Of a stretch of DNA of 64,000 nucleotides, positions 8,138 through 17,107 are shown one piece after another. The first letter of the stretch is position 1. Each line of letters starts with the position of its first letter. The stretch is from CAYVQZ01 sp964453435 (GTDB lineage Bacteria; Abyssobacteria; SURF-5). The position numbers were made by a program, and so were the translations under genes. The notes below the pieces were generated by a model that worked only from the letters and a program-made list of their open reading frames with translations, made no database searches and was not told where the DNA came from. Location of the stretch: assembly GCA_964453435.1 (NCBI GenBank), contig CAYVQZ010000012.1, positions 1-64,000 on the forward strand. Direction: 5' to 3'.

Positions 8138-9334
8138 ATGCAAAAAATTCTTGAGGAAGTGAGGATTCTGGATTTATCTCGTATGCTCGCCGGTCCGTAT
8201 GGCGCGATGCTTCTGGGAGACCTTGGAGCCGAAGTGATAAAGATTGAAGAACCGGGCGCCGGCGACCTCACTCGAACAGCCGCCGCCGAGGCGGCGCTGC
8301 GGGGGATAAGCGCCTATTTTCTTAGCATCAACCGAAGCAAAAAGAGTGTCACCCTCAACATGAAGACGGAGAAGGGACGGAAGATTTTCTATGAACTGGT
8401 GAAAAAGGCCGACGTGGTCTACGACAATTTCCGTCCTGCGGCTCTCGAGCGGCTCGGATGCACATATGAAATATTATCGAAGCATAACCCGAGGATAATT
8501 TGTTGTTCCGTCTCCGCGTTCGGGCACGACGGTCCATATCGCGACCTGCCCGCGTACGACATTATTCTTCAAGCAATGGGCGGAACCATGAGCCTGACCG
8601 GGCCCGAAGGGGGAGACACTCCATACCTCATGGGTGTTCCGATGGGAGACCTTGCAGGCGGTTTGTTTGGCGCCTTTGCGATATCTGCCGCGCTGTACCA
8701 GCGCGAGAAGACGGGCGTGGGACAAAAGTTGGATATCAGCCTGCTTGACTGCCAGATATCGCTCCTGATGTACCTTGCCCAGACCTATATCGCCACCGGA
8801 GAGACGCCCGCGCCCCGGGGAGCGATGCATCCGCTGGTTGCGCCGTTCCGTTCATTCAAAACGAAGGACGGCCATATAGCGGTTGTGGCGTTCCAGGATA
8901 AGTTCTTTCAGGATTTCTGCAAAATTATTGAGAGAGAGGATTTGCCGGAGGACGAACGGTTCAACTCGCTCATCAGTCGCGCTTTGAACAAGGCGGAACT
9001 GTATGCCATACTTGACGAGGTTTTCCCGCAAAAGGCTACCGCAGAGTGGCTGAAACCCCTGAGAGAAGCGCAGATTCCCTCAGGGCCCGTCAATAATGTC
9101 AAGGATGCTTTGGATGACCCCCAGGTGCGCCACCGGAAGATGGTTGTGGAAATAGACCATCCCGAAATCGGCAAATACGAGGCGCTGGGGAATCCCGTGA
9201 AATCATCCGTCATGGAGGACGCGGGCTTTCTGCCGCCGCCTGTATTGGGACAGCACACCGCCGAGATATTGTCGAGTGTTCTTGGCCTTTCAGCCGCCGA
9301 AATTCAGGCATTGCAGACTGAGGGAGTAATCTGA
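8138..9334 (+). CDS. CaiB/BaiF family (family III) CoA-transferase
   Basis: 398 aa, normal length. Family III CoA-transferases move CoA between carboxylic acids through an aspartyl-CoA intermediate. The N-terminus (VRILDLSRMLAGPYGAMLLGDLGAEVIKIE) is typical, YDIILQAMGG matches the family core, and the catalytic Asp is most likely the one in GVPMGDLAGGLFG. It sits 11 bases after the MmgE/PrpD stop, with a ribosome site of aggggga. Together with that gene it could activate an itaconate-, mesaconate- or succinate-like acid, but this is inference. Confidence 0.92.
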   Translation: MQKILEEVRILDLSRMLAGPYGAMLLGDLGAEVIKIEEPGAGDLTRTAAAEAALRGISAYFLSINRSKKSVTLNMKTEKGRKIFYELVKKADVVYDNFRPAALERLGCTYEILSKHNPRIICCSVSAFGHDGPYRDLPAYDIILQAMGGTMSLTGPEGGDTPYLMGVPMGDLAGGLFGAFAISAALYQREKTGVGQKLDISLLDCQISLLMYLAQTYIATGETPAPRGAMHPLVAPFRSFKTKDGHIAVVAFQDKFFQDFCKIIEREDLPEDERFNSLISRALNKAELYAILDEVFPQKATAEWLKPLREAQIPSGPVNNVKDALDDPQVRHRKMVVEIDHPEIGKYEALGNPVKSSVMEDAGFLPPPVLGQHTAEILSSVLGLSAAEIQALQTEGVI

Positions 9335-9419
9335 GTAACCAGCGATGAAAGTTCGGCGGGAGGTGGCAATGTTCGGCAGGAAATACGTTTGCTGACTCCG
9401 CGGGACGACAAGACAGGCA

Positions 9420-10217
9420 ATGCAAAAGCTTATAGAAAAAGTGGCGGCAATTATCCTCGAACGCGGTGTCGTGGTAGCCTTTTCCGGTGCCGGGGTCTCG
9501 AAGGAAAGCGGAATCCCCACGTTTCGCGATCCGGGAGGTCTGTGGGACCGCTTCGAGCCCGGCGCGCTCGGGGGGATCATCGGCGTAATCTCGACCTACA
9601 CCAAGCGGTCGCCGGACATTCTGGAAGAACTTCTCGGCACATTTCAAAAGGCGAGGCCGAATCCCGGACACATCGCGCTTGCGGAGCTCGAACGACTGGG
9701 TTTGTTGCGGTCGGTCATCACACAAAATATTGATAACCTGCACCGCGAGGCCGGCAATACCAGGGTATACGAGTTGCATGGAAGCGTGTATCGTCTGAGA
9801 TGCCTGGCCTGCGGAAAAAAATTGCCTCGCGAACGAGACGAGTTTCTGAGCCAGTTCGCCGGACTTATCGAAGAAATGAGAAGAAAAGAAACCCACAATA
9901 TCTTCGAATTGATGCCGCAATGCGAGTGCGGTGGACGATATCGGCCCGACTTCGTTGCATTCGGCGAGGCTGTCCAGGACCTGCGGGAGTCGACCGAGGA
10001 AGCGCGCACGTGCCGCGTGATGCTGGTGCTGGGAACCTCGGGTGTAGTGTATCCCGCTGCTTCGCTGCCCGGCTATGCGAAGGAGGCGGGAGCAACCATA
10101 ATCGAGGTCAACCCGAAGCGCACCGCGCTCACTCACATCGCGGATATTTTCCTCGAAGGACCGACGGGCGAAGTGCTTCCCCGCATTGCGGAAGAAGTGC
10201 GCCGGGGGTTGTCGTGA
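9420..10217 (+). CDS. Sir2 family NAD-dependent protein deacylase
   Basis: 265 aa. The NAD-binding motif FSGAGVSKESGIPTFR (residues ~21-36), TQNIDNLH (~101) and the catalytic His120 in ELHGS are all present. The small zinc module has Cys128 and Cys131, then Cys168 and Cys170, with C-x-C in the second pair. In bacteria such enzymes remove acetyl or acyl groups from acyl-CoA synthetases. Its place inside an acyl-CoA gene run fits that role, although no synthetase is in this run; two lie at 24784-28053. Confidence 0.93.
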   Translation: MQKLIEKVAAIILERGVVVAFSGAGVSKESGIPTFRDPGGLWDRFEPGALGGIIGVISTYTKRSPDILEELLGTFQKARPNPGHIALAELERLGLLRSVITQNIDNLHREAGNTRVYELHGSVYRLRCLACGKKLPRERDEFLSQFAGLIEEMRRKETHNIFELMPQCECGGRYRPDFVAFGEAVQDLRESTEEARTCRVMLVLGTSGVVYPAASLPGYAKEAGATIIEVNPKRTALTHIADIFLEGPTGEVLPRIAEEVRRGLS

Positions 10218-10366
10218 TTCAATCTATCGAGGGTAAGTCGAGTTCCAGTCGGCCAATAGAGCGTGCGGCCGATACGGGCCTGACTGAGTCGGACTCTGAT
10301 TTCTGAAAAGGTTCAGTAAGCCCAGAGGCTTTTGTGCTTGACCATGTACCAGGAGGAGAAAGGAAG

Positions 10367-10771
10367 ATGCCTGAAAAGAAGATTCGAGTGCTTATTGCAA
10401 AACCGGGTCTGGACGGACACGACAGGGGAGCGAAAGTCATAGCCCGAGCGCTTCGTGACGCCGGAATGGAGGTTATTTACACCGGTCTGCGACAGACGCC
10501 CGAGCAAATTGTCGCCGCCGCCCTGCAGGAAGACGTGGATGTCATCGGGCTGAGCGTTCTGTCGGGAGCCCACATGGGGTTGACACAAAAGGTAATTGAA
10601 AAACTGCATGAACAAGGGGCGAAGGATAAGGTGGTGCTGGTTGGCGGAACAATTCTGGCAAAGGATGTGACGAAACTAAAAGAGATGGGTGTGGCCGCAG
10701 TGTTTCCGACCGGCAGCCGCCTGGAAGAGCCGATTAAGTTTATACAAGAGAAGCTGGGCGCCGCTGCGTGA
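10367..10771 (+). CDS. B12-binding (small) subunit of a methylmalonyl-CoA-type mutase
   Basis: 134 aa from the ATG at 10367, which has AGGAGGAG upstream. It is a stand-alone cobalamin-binding domain with the DxHxxG signature (Asp16, His18 in GLDGHDRG), the SVLSGAH loop and the VLVGG turn. Split acyl-CoA mutases use such a subunit with a separate catalytic chain. That chain is not in the window, so the partner and the exact acyl-CoA (methylmalonyl, isobutyryl or another) are unknown. It begins 149 bases after the sirtuin gene. Confidence 0.9.
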   Translation: MPEKKIRVLIAKPGLDGHDRGAKVIARALRDAGMEVIYTGLRQTPEQIVAAALQEDVDVIGLSVLSGAHMGLTQKVIEKLHEQGAKDKVVLVGGTILAKDVTKLKEMGVAAVFPTGSRLEEPIKFIQEKLGAAA

Positions 10772-10906
10772 AGGTTCAAGCTTTTACGGACGGCCGGACC
10801 TTGCTCTGGCATGGCGGAAGACCGGGACAGAAGCTCCAACAAGCACGTCCGAGAGAGTTCGCAGGCGCTAACGTGGCATGCGCCCTTCGGAGAGAGGATA
10901 AACGGG

Positions 10907-11983
10907 ATGCGCGATATTCATAAACTCGATATTGACACGCCGGCCCTCGTGATCGACCTTGACAAGATGGAACGAAACATAGACAAAATGGCAACGTTCT
11001 TCGAAGGACAAGCGTCGAATGTGCGGCCTCACACGAAGACCCATAAATGCCCTGTGCTTGCGCACAAGCAATTGCAGGCGGGCGCGCATGGAATAACCTG
11101 CGCAAAGCTTGGCGAAGCGGAAGTCATGGCCGAGGCCGGCATCCGCGACATCTTGATTGCCAACCAGATTGTGGGAGACCAAAAAATCGGACGGCTTGCG
11201 AACCTGGCCCGTCACTGCGACATCATGGTCGCCGTCGAATCGGCCGAAAACGTCGCCGACCTCTCTGGGGCCGCGCGACATGTCGGTTCTCGGATTCGGG
11301 TTCTCATAGAGGTCGATGTCGGAATGCACCGGTGCGGGGTGAAGAGCGCAAAGGAGGCCGCGCTGCTCGGAGACGTGATTCGAAAGAGCCCGAACCTTCT
11401 GTTCGAAGGGATTATGGGGTATGAAGGCCATGTGGTTATGATTCCCGACCTTGATGACAGGGAAAAAGCATGCCTCGAGTCGATGGAGGTGCTTGCAGCA
11501 ACGAAAGACGCGTTGGAAAAGGAAGGCATGGAGGTTAGGATTGTGAGCGCGGGCGGAACCGGAACTTACAATTTTGCAGGCCCGTTTCCGGGGATTACGG
11601 AGGTGCAGGCAGGCTCGTATATTCTTATGGACGCGAAGTACGCCGGCGTGCTGCAGGACTTCGAATGCGCCCTCACTATCCTCGCAACTGTCACCAGTCG
11701 TCCCGATAAGGAGACTGCAATCCTTGACGCCGGAATGAAGGCGATGACGTTCGAATTCGGGATGCCGGAACTTATCGGTGTTCCGGGCGCAAGTTTCTCA
11801 TTCCTCTCGGAGGAGCACGGACATCTTTATCTCGAGGATGCCGACCCGCGCGTGGGGGAGAAGGTTGAACTTATTCCGAGTCACGGCTGCACTACGATAA
11901 ACCTGCATGACCGTTTCTATGGTGTGCGTGGAGATCGCCTCGAGGCCGTCTGGCCTATTGCGGGCCGCGGGAAGTGCGCGTAA
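10907..11983 (+). CDS. PLP-dependent D-threonine aldolase / D-serine dehydratase-like protein
   Basis: 358 aa from the ATG at 10907 (GAGAGGA upstream); an upstream start at 10811 adds a non-homologous leader. It is a fold-III PLP enzyme: the PLP lysine is Lys44 in PHTKTHK, EVDVGMHRCGV and SAGGTGTYN match the barrel, and the C-terminal SHGCTTINLHD carries the His-x-Cys metal pair of the DSD1/DTA group. It could cleave or dehydrate a beta-hydroxy D-amino acid. Its link to the preceding acyl-CoA genes is unclear. Confidence 0.88.
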   Translation: MRDIHKLDIDTPALVIDLDKMERNIDKMATFFEGQASNVRPHTKTHKCPVLAHKQLQAGAHGITCAKLGEAEVMAEAGIRDILIANQIVGDQKIGRLANLARHCDIMVAVESAENVADLSGAARHVGSRIRVLIEVDVGMHRCGVKSAKEAALLGDVIRKSPNLLFEGIMGYEGHVVMIPDLDDREKACLESMEVLAATKDALEKEGMEVRIVSAGGTGTYNFAGPFPGITEVQAGSYILMDAKYAGVLQDFECALTILATVTSRPDKETAILDAGMKAMTFEFGMPELIGVPGASFSFLSEEHGHLYLEDADPRVGEKVELIPSHGCTTINLHDRFYGVRGDRLEAVWPIAGRGKCA

Positions 11984-12000
11984 ACATTTGGGCGATACCC

Positions 12001-12099
12001 TTACAGCCCACGAATCACTATCTGGATGACCTCGTCACCTTCCAGCCAGAATAGAGCGCCGATGTCCTCGTAGCGCAGCCGGGCCTGCGGTTTGTTGTA
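12001..12099 (-). pseudogene. Possible C-terminal remnant of an unknown gene
   Basis: Between selB and the PLP-enzyme gene the minus strand is open for 32 codons, ending in a TAA at 12003-12001. The reading includes ARLRYEDIGALFWLEGDEV, which has the texture of a real protein C-terminus. A TGA stop (12102-12100) closes it upstream and no start codon is evident. I do not recognise the family. It could also be chance. Confidence 0.3.
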
Positions 12100-12108
12100 T
12101 CATCACGC

Positions 12109-14025
12109 CTACTGTCTTTTCCTTTCCCTTAACACACGATAGTCGCCGACGCGGGTTGTCAGTCCGATTCTGTCGAAGTGTTCGAGCAGCGGAACGGCGT
12201 GCTTTCGGCTGACCCCGAGAAGCTGTTTTAAATCCCCGACGCCGAGTTTCTCGGAACTCTCGAAATGCTTCTTGATTATCTCGATGGCTTTTTCGATATG
12301 GAGTTTGTGATAGGCGAGATTCGGACTGATTTTTTGGAGTGTCCCCTCTTCGAGTAGAAGGGTGCTCATTCGTTTGGCGCTCTTGGGGTTGGGGAGCCGT
12401 TCCTCGGCCTGGGAAAATGTGGGAGGAGAAAAGCCGGCATCGAGAAATATTTTTTCCATTGTTTCTTTTTCGCTCTTTTGGGCATCCGATATCTGCGGCT
12501 TTCTTCCTTCGAGGGTGACCCCTTCACGGACCAGTTGCGCCTGCCTGTTCCGGGCAAGTTCCTCCAGCACACGCTCGAAGAGACGCACATCCATACTTTC
12601 ACCGAGGCGGCTTCTCAGTTCTTCTCGCGGCATGAACAGACGATGGGGCTGTGAGCGAAAAAAATGAGCTAACGCCGCGAGAACGCGCTGTTTCAACTGC
12701 TCGAAACAGTCGCGAAAGATGATGGGCGCATCGTCGCTGCTTCCGGCGGCTATGACGGCGCCATTTCGAATCTCGCGCTCCAGCATAATCCGCAGTCTGT
12801 CCGACGGTTCAGCCAACCTCATTGCAAAATCGCGGACGTTTGTGCCGGTATCCTCGCGGGAAAGCAAGGCAAGCGCCACCTCAGTCACAGGAGCGCGCTC
12901 TATTATTTCCAGCAACGATGACCTGTCGGATTCCTTCTTTTTCCATTTTCGCGGGCAGACGTCGAGGATGACACCTCCGCCAATAGTAATCTCGGGCGCA
13001 CCGCCGCGAATGACGAAGCGGTCCTTTCGAAACGCGCAGAGGGGATTTCGAGGGCGGATTTGAGCATACGCCTCCCCGCCCGGAAGCAGCGCTGATTTAT
13101 CGATCAGTGTCATTCGCGCCACCTGTTGGCTCGTGCCGAGGTAGAGCTTGACTGAGGACGTTCTTGGCGCTTTTCGAGGCGCGGAGGGGAGAAGGGTTAC
13201 CTTGGCATCGAAGAGGCTCGAGGTTTTCGTTGTCCCGGGCTTGACCAGGGTGTCTCCGCGATCCACCTGGTTTACGGCGACACCGGCAAGGTTCATGGCG
13301 GCTCTCATGCCGGCTACTATTCTCTCTTGTCTGACGTTGTGACTCTGGAGCTGACGCGCTCGTGTCGAAAGTCCGGCAGGCATGACCACGACGGGATTGT
13401 CCTCTTCAAGAGAACCGGAAAATACGGTGCCCGTCACAACCGTACCGAAACCTTTCATAGTGAATACGCGGTCGATTGGGAAGCGAAATAATCCGCTCTC
13501 GTCCCGTTGTCGCTGTTCGCTAACTGCGTGCGCGATGTGGCTCCGGAGGGTTTCCACACCCTCGCCTGATTTTGCTGAGACCTTTACCACCGGGGCTCCC
13601 TCGAGAAAGGTTCCCTCGGCAAGTTCTTCCAATTCCGCCTCGACAATTTGAATCATTTCCGCGTCCGCAAGGTCGATTTTGGTGATGGCCACGAGCCCGC
13701 GAGATATCCCGAGCAGCCTCATGATGTCCAAGTGTTCGCGCGTTTGGGGCATCACGCTTTCGGTTGCGTCGACAACGAGAATGACAATATCGACCCCTGC
13801 GGCGCCGGCAAGCATGTTTTTTACGAAGCGCTCGTGTCCGGGCACGTCGACAAAACCGACCCGGGTTCCGTCGGGCAAGTCAAAATATGCGAAGCCGAGG
13901 TCGATGGTCAACCCCCGCTCCTTTTCTTCTTTGAGACGGTCCGGGTCAATCCCCGTGAGAGCCTTGACGAGGGCAGACTTGCCGTGGTCGATATGGCCGG
14001 CGGTTCCAACGATGAGATGTTTCAT
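12109..14025 (-). CDS. selB: Selenocysteine-specific translation elongation factor SelB
   Basis: 638 aa, full length. It brings Sec-tRNA to UGA codons that carry a SECIS element. The GTPase domain has GTAGHIDHGKS (residues 7-17), DVPGHE and TKIDLAD and lacks features of ordinary EF-Tu. EF-Tu-like domains 2 and 3 follow, and the last ~270 residues form the winged-helix array that reads SECIS RNA. It starts 9 bases after the selA stop, so the two are co-transcribed. A matching selC tRNA, selD and a selenoprotein gene were not found in the window. Confidence 0.96.
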   Translation of the reverse strand: MKHLIVGTAGHIDHGKSALVKALTGIDPDRLKEEKERGLTIDLGFAYFDLPDGTRVGFVDVPGHERFVKNMLAGAAGVDIVILVVDATESVMPQTREHLDIMRLLGISRGLVAITKIDLADAEMIQIVEAELEELAEGTFLEGAPVVKVSAKSGEGVETLRSHIAHAVSEQRQRDESGLFRFPIDRVFTMKGFGTVVTGTVFSGSLEEDNPVVVMPAGLSTRARQLQSHNVRQERIVAGMRAAMNLAGVAVNQVDRGDTLVKPGTTKTSSLFDAKVTLLPSAPRKAPRTSSVKLYLGTSQQVARMTLIDKSALLPGGEAYAQIRPRNPLCAFRKDRFVIRGGAPEITIGGGVILDVCPRKWKKKESDRSSLLEIIERAPVTEVALALLSREDTGTNVRDFAMRLAEPSDRLRIMLEREIRNGAVIAAGSSDDAPIIFRDCFEQLKQRVLAALAHFFRSQPHRLFMPREELRSRLGESMDVRLFERVLEELARNRQAQLVREGVTLEGRKPQISDAQKSEKETMEKIFLDAGFSPPTFSQAEERLPNPKSAKRMSTLLLEEGTLQKISPNLAYHKLHIEKAIEIIKKHFESSEKLGVGDLKQLLGVSRKHAVPLLEHFDRIGLTTRVGDYRVLRERKRQ

Positions 14026-14034
14026 ATTGCGGTG

Positions 14035-15441
14035 TTATTGAGGAGCCAAGGCATTCAGGGCGGCCGCCAGTTCGGATATTTCTTCGGGCTGTATTGTCCT
14101 GAAATCGAGACAGTATGCGTCGTTGCGGATAAACCCCACAATGGCGGGCTTGTATTGCCTCAGTTGTCGCGCGATCTCATCTGCCGATAGTTTTTTGGGT
14201 TTCATCACAAGCAACCGTGTCGGAAGAGTCTGCCCCGGCGCCGACCCGCCCCCGACGCGCGATTCGCCTTCTATTATCTCGATGTCCAGAGATTTTCGCA
14301 TTGCCGGTTTGACCGCATCGTAGGCTCGCTGTGCCAACTCGCGGATTTCGTCCGGTGTCCTTGCGATAAGCGCCAGTGTCGGAATCTCTTTTTCAGGCTG
14401 GCGTGACGAACTCAGGATGCGGAACAGCGCCCCGAGCGCGGCAATGACCATCTTGTCGACGCGGAAAGCGCGCATCAATGGATTTTTCCGTATCGCCTCG
14501 ATGTATTCCCGCTTGCCCAGGATGATTCCCGCCTGCGGCCCTCCCAGCAATTTGTCGCCGCTGAAGGTGACGACATCGGCGCCCGCCTTTATGCTGTCCT
14601 GCGGCATTGGCTCATTACAGAGGCCGAAGCGGGTCATGTCAACAAGAGCGCCGCTTCCCAGGTCCTCCATTACGGGGATCCCACGTCTCATTCCGAGTTC
14701 GACCAGCTCCGATACGCACACATTGTGGGTGAACCCTATTATCGCGTAATTGCTCGGATGCACCTTGAGAAGGAGAGACGTCTCCGGCGAGAGGGCTTTT
14801 TCATAATCCGTAATATACGTCTTGTTTGTTGTGCCGACCTCTACCAGCTTTGCTCCGCTTTTCGCCATTACATCCGGCATTCGGAACGAGCCGCCTATCT
14901 CGATGAGTTCGCCGCGAGATACGATGACCTCCCGTCCCTTTGCCAGCGTATCCAAGGCGAGCGTCACGGCGGCGGCATTGTTGTTGACCACCGTCGCCGC
15001 CTCGGCGCCGGTGACTTCGCAGACCAGAGGTGCGATAAGGGAATCGCGATGGCCGCGATCGCCGGTCTCGAGGTCGATTTCGAGATTGCAGTAATGCGCG
15101 GCGGCTTCACAGATGGCGGACAACACCTTTAAACCAAGGATGGACCTGCCCAGGTTCGTGTGAACGATGATTCCGGCTCCGTTGATGACACGATGGAGGG
15201 GAGAGGAGAGGCGAAGGGAAACGCGATTAAGCACGTCTTCCTGGATTGAGTCCGGATCGGCTGGCGGCCCGGGTTTCTTTCGCATCCTGTGTGCTCTGCG
15301 AAGGTCGTCGAGAACTTCCCGCACGATGCCGGTTACGAAGTCTTCCGAATACTCGCGCAAATATTGTGCGACGTGTGGCAATCGTTTTACCTTTTCGACG
15401 CTGGGAATGCTGCGAAGAGTATCCGAACTTTTCGGTGTCAC
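14035..15441 (-). CDS. selA: L-seryl-tRNA(Sec) selenium transferase SelA
   Basis: 468 aa, normal length. A PLP enzyme that turns Ser-tRNA(Sec) into Sec-tRNA(Sec) using selenophosphate. The N-terminal RSIPSVEKV segment binds the tRNA. HTNLGRS (about residue 94) is typical, and the PLP lysine is Lys297 in FSGDKLLGGPQAG. The GTG start at 15441 has AAAGGA 6 bases upstream and lies just below a good promoter. It heads the selA-selB operon. Confidence 0.96.
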   Translation of the reverse strand: MTPKSSDTLRSIPSVEKVKRLPHVAQYLREYSEDFVTGIVREVLDDLRRAHRMRKKPGPPADPDSIQEDVLNRVSLRLSSPLHRVINGAGIIVHTNLGRSILGLKVLSAICEAAAHYCNLEIDLETGDRGHRDSLIAPLVCEVTGAEAATVVNNNAAAVTLALDTLAKGREVIVSRGELIEIGGSFRMPDVMAKSGAKLVEVGTTNKTYITDYEKALSPETSLLLKVHPSNYAIIGFTHNVCVSELVELGMRRGIPVMEDLGSGALVDMTRFGLCNEPMPQDSIKAGADVVTFSGDKLLGGPQAGIILGKREYIEAIRKNPLMRAFRVDKMVIAALGALFRILSSSRQPEKEIPTLALIARTPDEIRELAQRAYDAVKPAMRKSLDIEIIEGESRVGGGSAPGQTLPTRLLVMKPKKLSADEIARQLRQYKPAIVGFIRNDAYCLDFRTIQPEEISELAAALNALAPQ

Positions 15442-15473
15442 CTGAAGTCCTTTCGAACGAGTTTTCCCGCAAA

Positions 15474-15502
15474 ATCTTACATAATGCCCGAATAATTGTC
15501 AA
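15474..15502 (-). promoter_or_regulatory. Promoter of selA-selB
   Basis: On the minus strand TTGACA (15502-15497), 17-base spacer, TAAGAT (15479-15474), about 30 bases before the selA start. The rest of the gap to coaE shows no gene. Confidence 0.7.
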
Positions 15503-15645
15503 ACGGTTGATTGAACGAATGGGGATAACCTCAATAAGATAAGGAGAGGCGCATTTGAGGGCGCAACTTCAGAGGCGGGGTTTTCGGACGCATGCAGATG
15601 AGGCTTTTTGTGCGGAAAAGAAGGGATTGCCGCCTTGTGCAGAAA

Positions 15646-16269
15646 TTATGAACTCGTTTCCTGTTTTTCTCTCTGCAAGTTTAACAGGTCTCTCCACACC
15701 TGCTCAACATTCGCTTCTGTCTGTTCCAGCGAATCCGAGTTGCTGATGACGTAGTCGGCGTATTTGACTTTTTCGTCAATTGACATTTGCGCATCGAGCC
15801 GCTTCTGAATGCTTTCCCGGTCCAGGCCGTCTCTGGCCATCAGGCGCTTTATCTGTTGCTCCTTGGTCGCATATACCACAATAATCTTCTCGAACGTCCC
15901 ACGCATCCCCGTTTCGATGAGCAAGGGGATATCGACCACGATTATTGCATCGGGATGTCGTTCTTGGATTTCATTGATCTGTCGGGCATACTCTTCGTAC
16001 AGACGTGGATAAATAAATCCCTGGAGGGTTTGCCGCTTTTCCGCATCGGCGAAAACGATGTCTCCGAGTTTCGTCCGGTTGAGCGTGTGCTCTTCATTCA
16101 GCACGGAATCGCCAAAATAATCGACAATGTCCCGCCATGCGGGCTTGTCCGGCTCCACGACGATTCGGGCCAACACGTCGAAATCGATGACATGCGCTCC
16201 CCGACGTTTGAGCATTTCGGAAACCGTGCTCTTGCCACTCGCGATACCGCCGGTCAATCCAATCAACAT
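15646..16269 (-). CDS. coaE: Dephospho-CoA kinase
   Basis: 207 aa, typical length. It carries out the last step of coenzyme A synthesis, phosphorylating the 3'-hydroxyl of dephospho-CoA. The P-loop GGIASGKST (residues 7-15), DFDVLAR and the IVVDIPLLIETG segment identify the family. It is the last gene of a minus-strand run (DUF2889, DUF2889, PHP, DUF169, coaE), 17 bases after the DUF169 gene. Supplying CoA fits the acyl-CoA character of the region. Confidence 0.95.
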   Translation of the reverse strand: MLIGLTGGIASGKSTVSEMLKRRGAHVIDFDVLARIVVEPDKPAWRDIVDYFGDSVLNEEHTLNRTKLGDIVFADAEKRQTLQGFIYPRLYEEYARQINEIQERHPDAIIVVDIPLLIETGMRGTFEKIIVVYATKEQQIKRLMARDGLDRESIQKRLDAQMSIDEKVKYADYVISNSDSLEQTEANVEQVWRDLLNLQREKQETSS

Positions 16270-16286
16270 TTCAACGGTGTTCCTTT

Positions 16287-17051
16287 CTATTGCGCCTGTT
16301 GTCCGTATGCCGCCAGGAGTCCCGGACCGGGGTCGACCTGGGCTCCGAATTGCGAGATAGGATAACGAATTCCTCTTTTGTAGAGTTCTTCGAGGCCGTC
16401 AATTACCTTCTCATAATAATTGTTCGGTATTCCCATCACCATTTCTTCGTCCTGCGCGTGGCCGTAGCGCCGTTCTCCGTAACAGGGGATGGTGAGTGAA
16501 GGTTTTCCCGTAAGATAGCATTGCGCGATGACATCGGCGCACGCGCTTTCGCCGACGCTGAAGAACTGCAAGCGTTCGTAATCCCTGAACTGGATAGCAT
16601 TGATGAGAAGCATCATCTGGGCGGGGTTGCCATAGATGAGAATGATGTCGGGAGCGAACGGGTTATAAACGAGGGGCGCGAGAAGCACGGCATTATATTT
16701 GCCGGTCGGAATCATCGGAATGGACTCTTCACATCTGCGGGCGTCTTCAACGGTGGCGCACCACACCATGCTTCGCATTGTGCCGTCGCGGATAAATTCC
16801 GGGAGTTCGGCTAATCCGAGGATGCTTGTGCACCGCGGAGATACGAAATCGTCGGCGACCGCGCCGACCGTCCAGTCGTACGTCCGAACAATTGTGATGA
16901 GCTGACACGTCGTCGTTTTGTGGGGAAGTCTCCGCACCCATGGATTGTTCTCGAGTTCGGCGACATTCTCGAGCAGCTTAAACGCCACCGGAAACGTTTT
17001 CAATCTCAGTAATGCTTCGAGCCTTTTTGTTAAGTGGGTCCAGTCTGTCAT
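16287..17051 (-). CDS. DUF169 family protein
   Basis: 254 aa from the ATG at 17051, preceded by GGAGAGG; a TTG at 17111 overlapping the upstream stop is possible but less likely. DUF169 proteins are common in anaerobes and methanogens, and their biochemical role is not known to me. Visible marks include PVAFKLLE near the N-terminus, several cysteines (CQLITIVR, PRCTSILG, SACADVIAQC) and PCYGERRYGHAQDEEM. The cysteines could bind a metal or cofactor (inference). Confidence 0.85.
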   Translation of the reverse strand: MTDWTHLTKRLEALLRLKTFPVAFKLLENVAELENNPWVRRLPHKTTTCQLITIVRTYDWTVGAVADDFVSPRCTSILGLAELPEFIRDGTMRSMVWCATVEDARRCEESIPMIPTGKYNAVLLAPLVYNPFAPDIILIYGNPAQMMLLINAIQFRDYERLQFFSVGESACADVIAQCYLTGKPSLTIPCYGERRYGHAQDEEMVMGIPNNYYEKVIDGLEELYKRGIRYPISQFGAQVDPGPGLLAAYGQQAQ

Positions 17052-17107
17052 CTGCCTCTCCAGTCTCGGGGTTGGAAAGCGCGAAGCCAAGAATGCCGGA
17101 CGAATAC

